Assembly: GCF_011758805.1 (NCBI RefSeq)
Contig: NZ_JAANOW010000003.1
Location: forward strand, 434,001 to 498,000
DNA: 64,000 bases
Direction: 5' to 3'
DNA from: Mycolicibacterium fluoranthenivorans
GTDB lineage: Bacteria; Actinomycetota; Actinomycetes; Mycobacteriales; Mycobacteriaceae
Shown here: in pieces, positions 8,352 through 17,675 of the stretch
Numbering within the stretch: the first letter of the stretch is position 1
Layout: each line of letters starts with the position of its first letter
Notes under the pieces: model-generated
Seen by the model: the letters and a program-made list of their open reading frames with translations, nothing else
Databases searched by the model: none
Told to the model about the DNA's origin: nothing
Translations under genes and position numbers: made by a program

Positions 8352-10015
8352 GCGTCTTTCCTCACTCTCGAGGCTGCGCGCTTAGGCGGTACTTTCCCGA
8401 CGCCCACGTCCAGGATGTCGGCTTTGACGTCAGACCGCGTTGGCAGGGCGCCTGCGCTTTTTCGGCCCTGGGTTACCTTGGCCTTGCGGCCCTGGGCAAC
8501 CTTGGCCACATTCGAGCCGTTTTGGGCGTGTTCGGTTGGGTGGTGCTCAGTTCGTGCGGTTGTCGGGGTCGTTACATAATCACCCATGTCGACCTTGGAC
8601 AGTGCGCGCACGAACTGGGTGGCGAAACCGGGGTACATGGTGCCGTTGTATCCGTCATTCGTGAGGTACCAGCTCTTGCAACCCGAATTCCAAGTCGTAC
8701 TTCCCAACCGCTGCTGTACCTCGCCGTGGTAATTATTTTGCCGATCTTCGCGGACCTCGAGCGTACTGAGATCATTCGCGATGATCGCGCCGATGGCTTT
8801 GACGATGTAGTTGATCTCGGCCTCCATGTACACGAGGGCCGAGTTATGGCCGGGCCCTGAATTCGGACCGAAGGTGAAGAACAGATTGGGATAGCCCGCA
8901 ACGGTGACGCTCCGGTACGCATAGGCGCCCTGGGACCACTCGTCGGAGAGCTCACGACCAGCTGCGCAGATGGGAAAAGGCGTGCCGGCCTTGCATACAT
9001 CGAAGCCGGTGGCAAAGACGATGCAGTCCACTTCGTGTTCGATGCCATCTGCGGTCCGTATGCCATTCGGCGACAGGGTCGCGATCGGCCATGAGATGAG
9101 CTTGCAGTTGTCGCGTTGAAGAGCGGGGTAGTAATCGCTGCTCATCAGCATCCGTTTGCAGCCGGCGCGGAAGTTCGGCGTCAGCTGGCGCCTGAGCCAA
9201 GTATCCGATACCTGCCTCCGTAAATTCGCCTTCGCCACCAGCTGGATGCCGGTGGTGACCGGGGTATCCCAGACCATGCCGACGGCCATGAGCTCGTGCA
9301 CCCAGAACCACGCCTGCCGTGCGGCTTTCTGCACGAGAGGCGCTCGACGAAACGCCGTGCGCGCCCACTGCGGATGGGAGAAGTCGGGCCGAGGGAGGAC
9401 CCAGCCGGGGGTGCGTTGGAAGACCTTCACCGACCGCGCAGTCTTCACCAGTTCGGGAATGATCTGAACAGCGCTGGCTCCGGTGCCGATCACGGCGACA
9501 CGTTTGTCGCTCATGTCGTAGTCGTGATCCCAACGCGCACTGTGGATCTTGTGACCATCGAAGGTGTCCAGTCCGCGGATGTCCGGCAGGCTCGCATTCG
9601 CCAGCGGCCCACTGGCCATCACTGCGGTGCGCGCCGTGAACTGCGAGCCGTCAGCTGTCTGCGCCGTCCACAGTGCGCTTTCCTCGTCGAACTCCAGACC
9701 GGTGACGTTCACTCCGAACCGGATGAAACGCGACAGCGAGTACTTGTCCACCATCGTCTTGATGTAGCCGAGGATCTCGGCGCTGCCCGAATACGCGCGG
9801 GACCAGTCCGGATTTTGCTCGAACCCGTAGGAATAGAGCAGCGACGGGATGTCGCACGCCGCGCCGGGATAGGTGTTGTCCCGCCAGGTACCACCCACCT
9901 CGTCGGCACGTTCAAGGACAACGAAATCGTCGATACCCTGTTGTAGCAACCGGATTGCGGTTCCCAGGCCGGCGAAACCCGCACCGACGATCAAGACGGT
10001 CGTGGTGTCGCTCAT
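8348..10015 (-). CDS. Baeyer-Villiger-type flavin monooxygenase (BVMO 3)
   Basis: Flavin monooxygenase of 555 residues. GAGFAG near residue 11 binds FAD, FDGHKIHSARW is the BVMO fingerprint, and GTGASA is the NADPH site. ATGFDV and FGPNSGPGHNS follow in the C-terminal half. The ATG at 10015 overlaps the stop of the ferritin-like gene (ATGA), so the in-frame start at 10051 is rejected. The C-terminus is extended by a Lys/Arg/Ala-rich tail of some 60 residues with a repeated QGRKAK/QGRKSA motif, not seen in the sister enzymes. It is the first of three BVMOs in the operon. They differ enough in sequence to suggest different substrates or successive steps. Confidence 0.88.
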   Translation of the reverse strand: MSDTTTVLIVGAGFAGLGTAIRLLQQGIDDFVVLERADEVGGTWRDNTYPGAACDIPSLLYSYGFEQNPDWSRAYSGSAEILGYIKTMVDKYSLSRFIRFGVNVTGLEFDEESALWTAQTADGSQFTARTAVMASGPLANASLPDIRGLDTFDGHKIHSARWDHDYDMSDKRVAVIGTGASAVQIIPELVKTARSVKVFQRTPGWVLPRPDFSHPQWARTAFRRAPLVQKAARQAWFWVHELMAVGMVWDTPVTTGIQLVAKANLRRQVSDTWLRRQLTPNFRAGCKRMLMSSDYYPALQRDNCKLISWPIATLSPNGIRTADGIEHEVDCIVFATGFDVCKAGTPFPICAAGRELSDEWSQGAYAYRSVTVAGYPNLFFTFGPNSGPGHNSALVYMEAEINYIVKAIGAIIANDLSTLEVREDRQNNYHGEVQQRLGSTTWNSGCKSWYLTNDGYNGTMYPGFATQFVRALSKVDMGDYVTTPTTARTEHHPTEHAQNGSNVAKVAQGRKAKVTQGRKSAGALPTRSDVKADILDVGVGKVPPKRAASRVRKDA

Positions 10016-10935
10016 CTGGCCACCGGTTCGTAGGTCAGCTCTTCTGTCCACGTCGGTGACTTACCGAGCACCTCGGTGGGGAAGTGGTCGATCGCGGTAC
10101 CCAGCCGCTGCGAAATGAAATGCAATGGCTGAGAACGCTTGATGCTGGCGGACATGTGAGCCTTCAAGATGTGGTAGCCCGGAACGCGGCGCGTGAACTC
10201 ACTACGATCTCCGACGTTCTCGTACCGCATCACCGCGTTGTAGAGCTTCTCCTCCGACAATCCCATGGCGTTGAGATTGGTCAACATCCTGGTGAGCAAC
10301 GGCACGTAGAGGACGCCGCCGAGAAGGATTCTCGGGTCGATGAGCGCCCCCATCGTCTGAGTCGCATGAATGCGCATGGGGCTGGCGCCGAGGTCGTTCA
10401 GAACCTGGAATCCCACTGCCAAGTGCCGCGATTCGTCGTTGTTGACCTTGTTGAAGACCTCGGCGCAGAGCGGATCCTGCACCTCGTCGAGAAGGAACTT
10501 GAGCAATGCTCCGTCGAGCGCAGTCTCCAAGGCTGGGATCGCCGCTCCGATCACCGTCAGCGGGAGGGCCTCGGCGTATCGGTCGATCCACTCGATGACC
10601 AGTCGAATATTCTTGTTCGGCACCGGGATTTCCCCTTCCTCGAGCATCCCCCACCGCTGCATGAGCGCCAGCTCCGCGTTGGCGTGCCGCTGCTCCTCGG
10701 CATGGAAATACCGGTAGATGTCACCTAGAGCCTCGAACGGCGCTTTCGGCGCCATGGCGGCGAACGCGCGTGCACCGACGTGTTCTATCCACACCACGTC
10801 AGCCATGAACTGCTTCAGTTCGGGCCGCTGCTCATCAGTGATTTTATCGGCGCCCGGCGCATCCCAATCGATGTCGGCCAGCGCCCACTGCCGATTCTTG
10901 ATCGTCTCGAGCATATCGCTGTATTTGAATGCCAT
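10012..10935 (-). CDS. ferritin-like diiron carboxylate protein, putative oxygenase
   Basis: A protein of 307 residues with the full set of diiron ligands of the ferritin/R2 superfamily: Glu51, a first ExxH at Glu81-His84 (EEQRH), Glu137, and a second ExxH at Glu168-His171 (DESRH). Proteins of this layout include N-oxygenases, desaturases and oxidases. I do not recognise a characterised family member. The ATG at 10935 has AAGGAG eight bases upstream; a longer start at 11001 is rejected. Its stop overlaps the start of BVMO 3, and it lies 31 bases after the SDR gene, so it is made with the oxygenases. It may hydroxylate the substrate before the ketone stage. No reductase component is nearby. 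Confidence 0.75.
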   Translation of the reverse strand: MAFKYSDMLETIKNRQWALADIDWDAPGADKITDEQRPELKQFMADVVWIEHVGARAFAAMAPKAPFEALGDIYRYFHAEEQRHANAELALMQRWGMLEEGEIPVPNKNIRLVIEWIDRYAEALPLTVIGAAIPALETALDGALLKFLLDEVQDPLCAEVFNKVNNDESRHLAVGFQVLNDLGASPMRIHATQTMGALIDPRILLGGVLYVPLLTRMLTNLNAMGLSEEKLYNAVMRYENVGDRSEFTRRVPGYHILKAHMSASIKRSQPLHFISQRLGTAIDHFPTEVLGKSPTWTEELTYEPVAR

Positions 10936-10966
10936 TGGAGTCTCCTTTGTCTTTGTCTGGAATGAC

Positions 10967-11803
10967 TTAGCGCGCGATTCGCTCAACCAAACCGAGCGCA
11001 CGGGTATACGTGGCAGGCACTGCCCGCTTAAATAACCAGAGAATCTTCGCGTCGACTTGGGGTAGGACGTGCAACTGACCGCGATCGTTCGCGTCCAACG
11101 TTTTGCGCGCCACCGATTCCGCCGACACGCCGGTCCACTTCATCAAATTCGTTGCCAGCTTGGCGGCCGACTCCTCAATACCAGGGTTATCGACGATGTT
11201 GGTCTTGACAAATGTCGGGCACAGTACAGTCACCGCCACACCAGTACCACTCAGCTCGGCCGCCAAAGTCTCGGATAGCGAGAGCACTCCGGCCTTGCTG
11301 ACGTTGTAGGCAGCCATCCGAGGCGCCGCTCCGAAACTTGCAGCCGACGCGACGTTGATAATTCCGCCGCTGCCCCTCGCGCGAAGCCGCGGTACGAAGA
11401 TCTCGCAGCCGTAGATCACTCCCCACAAGTTGATTGAGAGCGTCGTCTCCCAGTCGCGTTTAGCCGTCGCGCCGATGACATTGCCACCGACTCCGATGCC
11501 CGCGTTGTTGATCACCAGGCTGGGCGACTCCCCAAACCACTCTTCAGCGCTGTGGGCGAGTTCGCGGACCTGTTCTTCATCGGAGACATCGCACACGATG
11601 TCGAGGCCATCACCGCCCGCTTGGACGACGAGACCGACCGTCTCCTTGGCACGCACGGGATCGATGTCGGCGCATACCACCCGCCCGCCTCTGCGGGCGA
11701 GCTCTACCGCAAAAGCGCGACCAATTCCACTGCCAGCCCCTGTAACAACCGCGTTCGCGCGGTCACTTCTGCGAGGCGACTTGCCCCACCACAAGAAATC
11801 CAT
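10967..11803 (-). CDS. SDR family oxidoreductase, first gene of the BVMO operon
   Basis: Short-chain dehydrogenase of 278 residues with TGAGSGIG, CADID (an Asp after beta-2, suggesting NAD preference), NNAG, a catalytic Ser in NVASAAS, and YNVSK. The C-terminal part (LPQVDAKILWLFKR) resembles mycobacterial SDRs of unknown substrate. The start at 11803 has AAGGA ten bases upstream; the longer frame to 12028 runs through the divergent promoter. It is the promoter-proximal gene of the minus-strand operon and faces the TetR gene at 11944, so it is likely under that repressor. It probably oxidises an alcohol to the ketone substrate of a BVMO. Confidence 0.85.
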   Translation of the reverse strand: MDFLWWGKSPRRSDRANAVVTGAGSGIGRAFAVELARRGGRVVCADIDPVRAKETVGLVVQAGGDGLDIVCDVSDEEQVRELAHSAEEWFGESPSLVINNAGIGVGGNVIGATAKRDWETTLSINLWGVIYGCEIFVPRLRARGSGGIINVASAASFGAAPRMAAYNVSKAGVLSLSETLAAELSGTGVAVTVLCPTFVKTNIVDNPGIEESAAKLATNLMKWTGVSAESVARKTLDANDRGQLHVLPQVDAKILWLFKRAVPATYTRALGLVERIAR

Positions 11804-11868
11804 CAGTACCGAGTCCTTGGCAGATCGGAGCATGCTGATCCGGTGAACCAAGCCAATCTGCTGCCGCT

Positions 11869-11905
11869 TGGTGGCAGTGAACACAATTGTGGTCGCATGC
11901 CACCA
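11869..11905. promoter_or_regulatory. 37-bp TetR operator candidate (copy 1)
   Basis: Perfect outer arms TGGTGGCA (11869-11876) and TGCCACCA (11898-11905) surround a 10-bp palindrome CACAATTGTG at 11882-11891. The centre lies at 11887, between the divergent SDR (11803) and TetR (11944) genes. The same arms and length recur at 32205-32241 before the paralogous TetR gene, with the same 57-base distance to its GTG start. Confidence 0.7.
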
Positions 11906-11943
11906 GTTTGGCGGGGGTGCTATGTCTTTGTCAAGATGTATGC

Positions 11944-12585
11944 GTGCGGACAAAGGCAGCAAGGTGGGGCGGGCGTACAGGCGCCGAACGACGGGCTGAC
12001 CGGAGGCAGCGCCTAGTCGCCGCCGCAACAGATATCTGGACGGAAAGCGGATGGGCAGCGGTTACCATGCGTGGGGTCTGCTCCAGAGCCGCGCTGAACG
12101 ACCGCTATTACTATGAGGAGTTCAAGACCCGCGATGAGTTGCTCGTAGCAGCGTGGGACGGTGTCCGAAACCAGATGCTCGGCGAGGTTTCAGCAACGTT
12201 TGCCGAACGCGTCGGTCAACCACCTGTCGAGACCATTCGCGCCGCGATCTCGATCGTCGTCCTCCGCATTTCGCAAGATGCCGGCCGAGCCCAGATTCTG
12301 CTGACGCAACACGTCGGCAGTTCAACATTGCAAGATCGTCGTGCGGTGGCCTTGCAGGAAGCCACCCAGCTCGTCATGGCCGCCAGCAAGCCGCATCTGA
12401 AGCCTGACGCAGACGAAATGGCCTTGCGCATGGACACGTTTGTAGCGGTCGGCGGCTTCGTCGAACTGATCAGCGCCTGGCACGCAGGACTACTCGTCGA
12501 CGTAAGTCAAGTCGACATCGTCGAACATACGAGCAGACTTGCTGAAACACTGGCTCGCCGCTACGTGGTTGATACGTCTCGCTAG
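11944..12585 (+). CDS. TetR family transcriptional regulator (paralogue of the one at 32166)
   Basis: DNA-binding repressor of 213 residues. The N-terminal helix-turn-helix covers about residues 15-60 (AAATDIW, GVCSRAALNDRYYYEEF). The remainder is the ligand domain. The GTG at 11944 is chosen because conservation with the paralogue at 31525-32166 starts around it and both give 213 residues; the frame open from 11887 crosses the operator. About four of five residues match that paralogue by eye. It is divergent from the BVMO operon and probably represses it and itself through the 37-bp site. The ligand is unknown, possibly a pathway intermediate. Confidence 0.85.
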   Translation: MRTKAARWGGRTGAERRADRRQRLVAAATDIWTESGWAAVTMRGVCSRAALNDRYYYEEFKTRDELLVAAWDGVRNQMLGEVSATFAERVGQPPVETIRAAISIVVLRISQDAGRAQILLTQHVGSSTLQDRRAVALQEATQLVMAASKPHLKPDADEMALRMDTFVAVGGFVELISAWHAGLLVDVSQVDIVEHTSRLAETLARRYVVDTSR

Positions 12586-12732
12586 CTGGTACTCGGGATG
12601 CAATTTCCCGGTGGCGAAGGCTGCATTGGCCGCAGGGGGCGTGACACACCGTTGACTTACCTTAGAAACGGTGGAAGGTCCGTCTCGTCGACCTGCCAAG
12701 CCGACGCTCCTGCTGTCGAATGGCGGCTTCAC

Positions 12733-13911
12733 TCAGAGGCCAATCTGCTTGGCGATGATCTCCTTCATGATTTCGGTGGTGCCGCCCCCGATACCCAGGA
12801 TGCGCGAATCGCGATAGTGCCGTTCGACCTCGGTCTCGCGCAGATAGCCCATGCCACCGTAGAGCTGCACGGCGGTGTCGACGGCAAGCGCACAGGCTTC
12901 CACGGCCTGGTTCTTCGCCATCGAGACCATCCGCACGTCGGTGTCACCCGCGATGATGCGGTCCACGGCGGCGCGGGTATAGGTACGGGCAACGTCTACG
13001 GCCGTGGCCATGTCGACGATCTTGTGCCGCACCACCTGTCGGGTGGATAGCGGTCGACCGAAGGTTTCGCGCTGCTTGACCCACTCCAGCGTCAGGTCGA
13101 GGCAGCGCTGGGCCGTGGCGTAGCACTGGACGGCGATGAAAGCACGTTCGACTTGGAACTGTTGCATGATCTGCAGGAATCCGCTGCCTTCGGGGCCAAC
13201 CAGATTGACCACCGGCACGCGCACGTCGCTGAATCCGAGTTCAGCGGTGTCGGAGCACAGCCAGCCCATCTTCTTCAGTGTCCGCGAGACCGCGAAACCC
13301 GCGGCGCCACGCTCCACCACGAGCAGTGAAATCCCCGACGGGCCCGGGCCGCCGGTACGCACGGCGGTGGTCACGAAATCGGCGCGGACACCCGAGGTGA
13401 TGAACAGCTTCGCACCGTTGACCACGTAATGGTCGCCGTCGCGCCGTGCGGTAGTACGGATGCCGGCGACGTCAGAACCGGTGTCGGGTTCGGTGATGCC
13501 GAGGCTGCCGATCTTCTCCCCGGCCAGGGTCGGCACCACGAAGCTGCGGATCTGCTCGGGATCGCCCTGCGCGGCCATATGGGGCACTGCGATGTGATGC
13601 GTAAGTAGGCTGGCCAGCAAGCCCGAGGAGCCGCCGGCCTCCATCACGGCCTCGGTGAGCAGCACCAGGTCGCGCAGGTCACCGCCGGAGCCACCGATCT
13701 CTTCCGCGAACCCGATGCCCAGCAACCCCGCTGCGGCTGCGCGGCGGTGGAGTTCTCTAGGGAGTTCTCCGGCGTCCTCCCAGTCTTGCAGGTGAGGAAC
13801 GATCTCCTTCTGGGTGAACGACATGGCGAGGTTGCGCAACGAGATGCGCTCGGGCGTCATCCACGGGTCGGCTGCGGCCGCCTCCGCTTCCCGCTGATCC
13901 GGCTGTTTCAT
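12733..13911 (-). CDS. acyl-CoA dehydrogenase (FadE13-like)
   Basis: FAD-dependent acyl-CoA dehydrogenase of 392 residues with ITEPDTGSD (FAD contact), RQTFG-type QRETFG, and GGMGYLRETEVERHYRDSRI. The usual IYEGT Glu is Gly here (IGGGT). A Glu in QVERAF in the middle of the protein could be the base, as in the LCAD/IVD group (inference). The ATG at 13911 has AGGAG eight bases upstream. It is divergent from the accD-accA-fadE run at 14021. In M. tuberculosis fadE13-accD2-accA2-fadE12 lie together in the same strand order (as recalled). It probably oxidises a branched or long acyl-CoA to the enoyl-CoA that is then carboxylated. Confidence 0.85.
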   Translation of the reverse strand: MKQPDQREAEAAAADPWMTPERISLRNLAMSFTQKEIVPHLQDWEDAGELPRELHRRAAAAGLLGIGFAEEIGGSGGDLRDLVLLTEAVMEAGGSSGLLASLLTHHIAVPHMAAQGDPEQIRSFVVPTLAGEKIGSLGITEPDTGSDVAGIRTTARRDGDHYVVNGAKLFITSGVRADFVTTAVRTGGPGPSGISLLVVERGAAGFAVSRTLKKMGWLCSDTAELGFSDVRVPVVNLVGPEGSGFLQIMQQFQVERAFIAVQCYATAQRCLDLTLEWVKQRETFGRPLSTRQVVRHKIVDMATAVDVARTYTRAAVDRIIAGDTDVRMVSMAKNQAVEACALAVDTAVQLYGGMGYLRETEVERHYRDSRILGIGGGTTEIMKEIIAKQIGL

Positions 13912-14020
13912 GTGAGTTGCTCCTGCTGTGATCACTCGGGGACGGCACGATTGCCACGTCGACCCCATTGTCGTCGAATGTTAATGACCGATAACGTAGC
14001 GTGTCAGGAGATCGACGTTG

Positions 14021-15640
14021 ATGTCACCTGGAGGAAAGTTGATTGACGTCCTGCCCGACCGGGTCGACACCCGCGCGCCGGTATACCTCGAGAATCGCGA
14101 GGGACTCATCGCGCAGCTCCATGCGCTCGCCGAACAGCTGGCGCTGGCCAACGGTGGCGGCGGCGAGAAGTACGTCGCCCGGCACCGTAGCCGCGGCAAG
14201 ATGCTGGCTCGGGAGCGCGTCGAGCTGCTCATCGACCCCGACACGGCCTTCCTGGAACTCTGTCCGTTCGCGGCGTGGGGCACGAAGTTTCCGGTGGGCG
14301 GCAGCGTTGTGGTCGGCATCGGCATCGTCGAAGGCGTCGAGTCGATGATCATCGCGCACGACCCGACCGTGCGCGGCGGAGCCTCGAACCCCTACACCTT
14401 CCGAAAAGTGTTCCGGGGCATGGCAGTCGCCCGCGAGAACCGGCTGCCCATCATCAACGTCGTCGAGTCGGGCGGGGCGGACCTGCCCACGCAGGCCGAG
14501 ATCTTCGTGCCCGGGGGCCAGCTATTCAACGACCTCACCCAGCACAGCGCGCAGGGCCTGCCGACACTGGCGCTGGTATTCGGTAACTCGACGGCAGGCG
14601 GCGCGTACATCCCCGGCATGTGTGATTACGTGGTGATGGTCCGCAACCGGTCCAAGGTCTTCCTCGGTGGTCCGCCGCTGGTGAAGATGGCGACCGGCGA
14701 AGTGTCCGACGACGAGTCGCTCGGCGGCGCCGACATGCACGCCCGCACCTCCGGGCTGGCCGACTACATGGCCGAGGACGAGCAGGACGCCATCCGGATC
14801 GGGCGGCGCATCATGGCCAGACTGAACTGGCGCAAGCTCGGGCCCGGCCCGACACAGCCACCGACCCCCCCGCTGCGAGACCCCGACCAACTCCTCGGGA
14901 TCGCTTCGGTGGACCCGAAGGTTCCCTTCGACCCACGTGATGTCATCGCCCGAATCGTGGACGGGTCCGCCTTCGACGAGTTCAAGCCGCTATACGGCAC
15001 CTCGCTGGTCACCGGTTGGGCCTCGATCCACGGATACCCGGTAGGGATCCTTGCCAACGCGCGCGGAATCCTGTTCAGCGAGGAGGCGGAGAAGGCCGCC
15101 CAGTTTATTCAGCTGGCGAACCAGATCGACACGCCACTGGTGTTTCTGCAGAACACCACCGGCTACATGGTCGGCGCGGAGTACGAGCAGGGTGGCATCA
15201 TCAAGGACGGCGCGAAGATGATCAACGCCGTCTCCAACAGCGCTGTCCCACACCTGACGATCGTGATGGGCGCGTCCTACGGTGCGGGCAATTACGGGAT
15301 GTGCGGGCGGTCCTACTCTCCCCGCTTCCTGTTCACCTGGCCCAACTCGCGTTCGGCCGTCATGGGCCCGGCCCAGCTCGCGGGCGTGCTGTCGATCGTG
15401 GCCCGCGAGTCGGCCGCCGACCGGGGGCTCCCGTTCGACGAGGAGGCCGACGCCCAGATGCGCGCTGCCGTCGAGGGCCAGATCGAGCGTGAGTCGTTGG
15501 CGCTGGCCAACAGCGGCAGGCTCTACGACGACGGGATCATCGACCCGCGCGACACCCGTACCGTTCTCGGGTTCTGCCTTTCCGTGGTCCACAACAGCGA
15601 GATCCGTGGCCAGCGTGGCTACGGCGTGTTCCGGATGTGA
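14021..15640 (+). CDS. acyl-CoA carboxylase carboxyltransferase (beta) subunit, AccD2-like
   Basis: Carboxyltransferase of 539 residues with two crotonase-like halves. It carries ESGGADLP, NSTAGGAYIPGM (oxyanion region of the N half) and GASYGAGNYGMCGRSY (C half). These are typical of 3-methylcrotonyl/geranyl-CoA carboxylase-type beta subunits rather than propionyl-CoA carboxylase. It transfers carboxylate from biotin on the alpha subunit to an enoyl-CoA. The ATG at 14021 has AGGAG ten bases upstream; a TTG at 14039 after GGAGG is a second possibility. The stop overlaps the next start (TGATG), so the two subunits are made together. The substrate is unproven. Confidence 0.9.
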   Translation: MSPGGKLIDVLPDRVDTRAPVYLENREGLIAQLHALAEQLALANGGGGEKYVARHRSRGKMLARERVELLIDPDTAFLELCPFAAWGTKFPVGGSVVVGIGIVEGVESMIIAHDPTVRGGASNPYTFRKVFRGMAVARENRLPIINVVESGGADLPTQAEIFVPGGQLFNDLTQHSAQGLPTLALVFGNSTAGGAYIPGMCDYVVMVRNRSKVFLGGPPLVKMATGEVSDDESLGGADMHARTSGLADYMAEDEQDAIRIGRRIMARLNWRKLGPGPTQPPTPPLRDPDQLLGIASVDPKVPFDPRDVIARIVDGSAFDEFKPLYGTSLVTGWASIHGYPVGILANARGILFSEEAEKAAQFIQLANQIDTPLVFLQNTTGYMVGAEYEQGGIIKDGAKMINAVSNSAVPHLTIVMGASYGAGNYGMCGRSYSPRFLFTWPNSRSAVMGPAQLAGVLSIVARESAADRGLPFDEEADAQMRAAVEGQIERESLALANSGRLYDDGIIDPRDTRTVLGFCLSVVHNSEIRGQRGYGVFRM

Positions 15641-17661
15641 TGGCGATGCCCGTGATCAAGAAGCTGCTGGTGGCCAACCGGGGAGAGATCGCCCGACGCG
15701 TGTTTCGCACCTGTCGCGAACTCGGCATCGCGACCGTCGCCGTGTACTCCGACGCCGACGCCGACGCCTGGCACGTGGACGATGCCGACGAGGCCGTCCG
15801 GCTACCGGGTTCCTCGCCGGCGGAGACCTACCTCGACGGTGACCGGGTGATCGCCGCCGCCCTCCTCACCGGCGCCGACGCCGTGCATCCCGGCTACGGC
15901 TTCATGTCGGAGAACGCCGGCTTCGCGCGGGCCTGCGCCGACGCCGGGCTCGTGTTCGTCGGCCCGCCGCCGGATGCCATCGACGCGATGGGTTCCAAGC
16001 TGACGGCCAAGGCGATGATGGCCGATGCGGGCGTGCCGGTTCTCCCGGGCGGCGACGCGACCGGCCTGGACCCCGACAAGCTGCGCAAGCTCGGCGCCGA
16101 GATCGGCTACCCGCTGCTGGTCAAGGCGAGCGCGGGTGGCGGCGGGCGCGGCATGCGGGTTGTCGAGTCGGCCGACGACCTCGACGGAGCCGTGGCCTCG
16201 GCCTCGCGCGAGGCGATGTCGGCGTTCTCGGACGGCACGGTGTTCCTCGAGCGGTACGTGCAGCGTCCCCGCCACGTTGAGATCCAGCTGTTGGCCGACA
16301 TGCACGGCACGGTTGTCTCGCTGTTCGAGCGGGAGTGCTCGGTGCAGCGCCGCCACCAAAAGGTCATCGAGGAGGCGCCCTCGCCCGTCGTCGACGACGA
16401 CCTGCGCGCCCGGATGGGCGCGGCGGCGGTCGCGGCGGCACAGGCCGTGGGTTACGTCGGGGCCGGAACGGTCGAGTTCGTCCTCGACGCGAACGGCGGC
16501 GATGACGACGGGACGTTCGCCTTCCTGGAGATGAACACCCGGCTGCAGGTCGAGCACCCGGTCACCGAACTCGTCACCGGGCTCGACCTCGTGCGCCTGC
16601 AGTTGCTGGTGGCGATGGGTCGGCCACTGCCTGCCGAGGTGAGCAAGCCGCGGATCACCGGCCACGCGGTCGAGGCCCGGCTCTACGCCGAGGACCCCAC
16701 GAAGGGCTACCTGCCGCAGACCGGAACGCTGCGCACGATGCAGATCCCCGACCACGTCGGGGTCCGGGTGGACTCCGGCGTGCGCGACGGCTCGGTGGTC
16801 AGCCACCACTATGACGCCATGCTGGCCAAGGTGATCGCCTGGGCGCCCACCCGCGCCGAGGCGCTCGGCGCGCTGTCCGCCGCGCTCGCCGGCGCCCGGA
16901 TCCACGGACTCACCACCAACCGGGATCTGCTGGTTCGCGTTCTGCGCCACGACGAGTTCGCCGGACGCGGCACCGACACCGGGTTCCTCGACCGCCACGA
17001 CGTGGCCGACCTCGGCGCAGCCCTCATCGACCGCGACGGGGAGGGCTTGCACGCCATCGCGGCCACACTCGCCCAGGTCGCGGGACGCCGCGCGGCGGCC
17101 CCCGTCCAGCCGACGCTGCCTGCCGGGTGGCGCAACAACCCGTCCCAACTGCAGTCCACCGGATGGCTGACCGCCGACGGCCGCGAGCGTCGGGTGGGCT
17201 ATGCGCTGCTCCGCGACGGCGTCGAGGTCGAAGTCGACGGCAAGCCCGTCGAAGACGTCAGCGTGCTCGTGCAGCGGCCGGACCGGGTGGTCCTGGAGAC
17301 CGGCGGGGTGCGGCGCGGCTACGACGTCGTCCTCGACGCCGACATTGCCTATGTCGACAGCCCTGCCGGGTCCACTGCGTTTACGCAGGTACCACGGTTC
17401 CTGGACCCGAGCGCGCTAAAGCCGGCGGGCTCGCTGACGGCGCCTATGCCGGGTTCGGTGATCCGGCTGCCCGTCGCCGCGGGCGACGTCGTGACGGCCG
17501 GGCAGGCGCTGGTGGTGGTGGAGGCGATGAAGATGGAACACACCATCGTCAGCCCAATCGACGGGATCGTCGCCGAGCTTTCGGTCGAGGTGGGTCAGCA
17601 AGTGTCCACCGGCGATGCCCTCGCGGTGGTCGGAGCGGCCGCCGGTGCAGATCAGGATTGA
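15640..17661 (+). CDS. acyl-CoA carboxylase biotin carboxylase/BCCP (alpha) subunit, AccA2-like
   Basis: Biotin-dependent carboxylase subunit of 673 residues. The N-terminal biotin carboxylase domain starts VANRGEIARR, with the ATP-grasp loop ASAGGGGRGMR, HPGYGF and EMNTRLQVEHPVTE. The C-terminal biotinyl domain has EAMKMEH with the biotinylated Lys at about residue 631. It carboxylates biotin using bicarbonate and ATP, and the AccD partner then uses it. Its ATG overlaps the accD stop; the in-frame GTG at 15637 and ATG at 15646 are alternatives. A strong hairpin separates it from the next gene. The length matches M. tuberculosis AccA2 (about 667, as recalled). Confidence 0.92.
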   Translation: MAMPVIKKLLVANRGEIARRVFRTCRELGIATVAVYSDADADAWHVDDADEAVRLPGSSPAETYLDGDRVIAAALLTGADAVHPGYGFMSENAGFARACADAGLVFVGPPPDAIDAMGSKLTAKAMMADAGVPVLPGGDATGLDPDKLRKLGAEIGYPLLVKASAGGGGRGMRVVESADDLDGAVASASREAMSAFSDGTVFLERYVQRPRHVEIQLLADMHGTVVSLFERECSVQRRHQKVIEEAPSPVVDDDLRARMGAAAVAAAQAVGYVGAGTVEFVLDANGGDDDGTFAFLEMNTRLQVEHPVTELVTGLDLVRLQLLVAMGRPLPAEVSKPRITGHAVEARLYAEDPTKGYLPQTGTLRTMQIPDHVGVRVDSGVRDGSVVSHHYDAMLAKVIAWAPTRAEALGALSAALAGARIHGLTTNRDLLVRVLRHDEFAGRGTDTGFLDRHDVADLGAALIDRDGEGLHAIAATLAQVAGRRAAAPVQPTLPAGWRNNPSQLQSTGWLTADGRERRVGYALLRDGVEVEVDGKPVEDVSVLVQRPDRVVLETGGVRRGYDVVLDADIAYVDSPAGSTAFTQVPRFLDPSALKPAGSLTAPMPGSVIRLPVAAGDVVTAGQALVVVEAMKMEHTIVSPIDGIVAELSVEVGQQVSTGDALAVVGAAAGADQD

Positions 17662-17675
17662 GCACCATCGGACCC

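Noticed and set aside
13980..13995. GTTA-N8-TAAC repeat between the two dehydrogenase/carboxylase directions as a KstR-type operator
   Set aside because: Only four pairs match and the spacing differs from the KstR and KstR2 motifs I know; too weak to annotate.
15802..17148. Long antisense open frame (448 codons) inside the carboxylase alpha gene
   Set aside because: High-GC shadow frame: Arg/Gly/Asp-rich, no family motif, no ribosome site, and the sense strand encodes a complete carboxylase.
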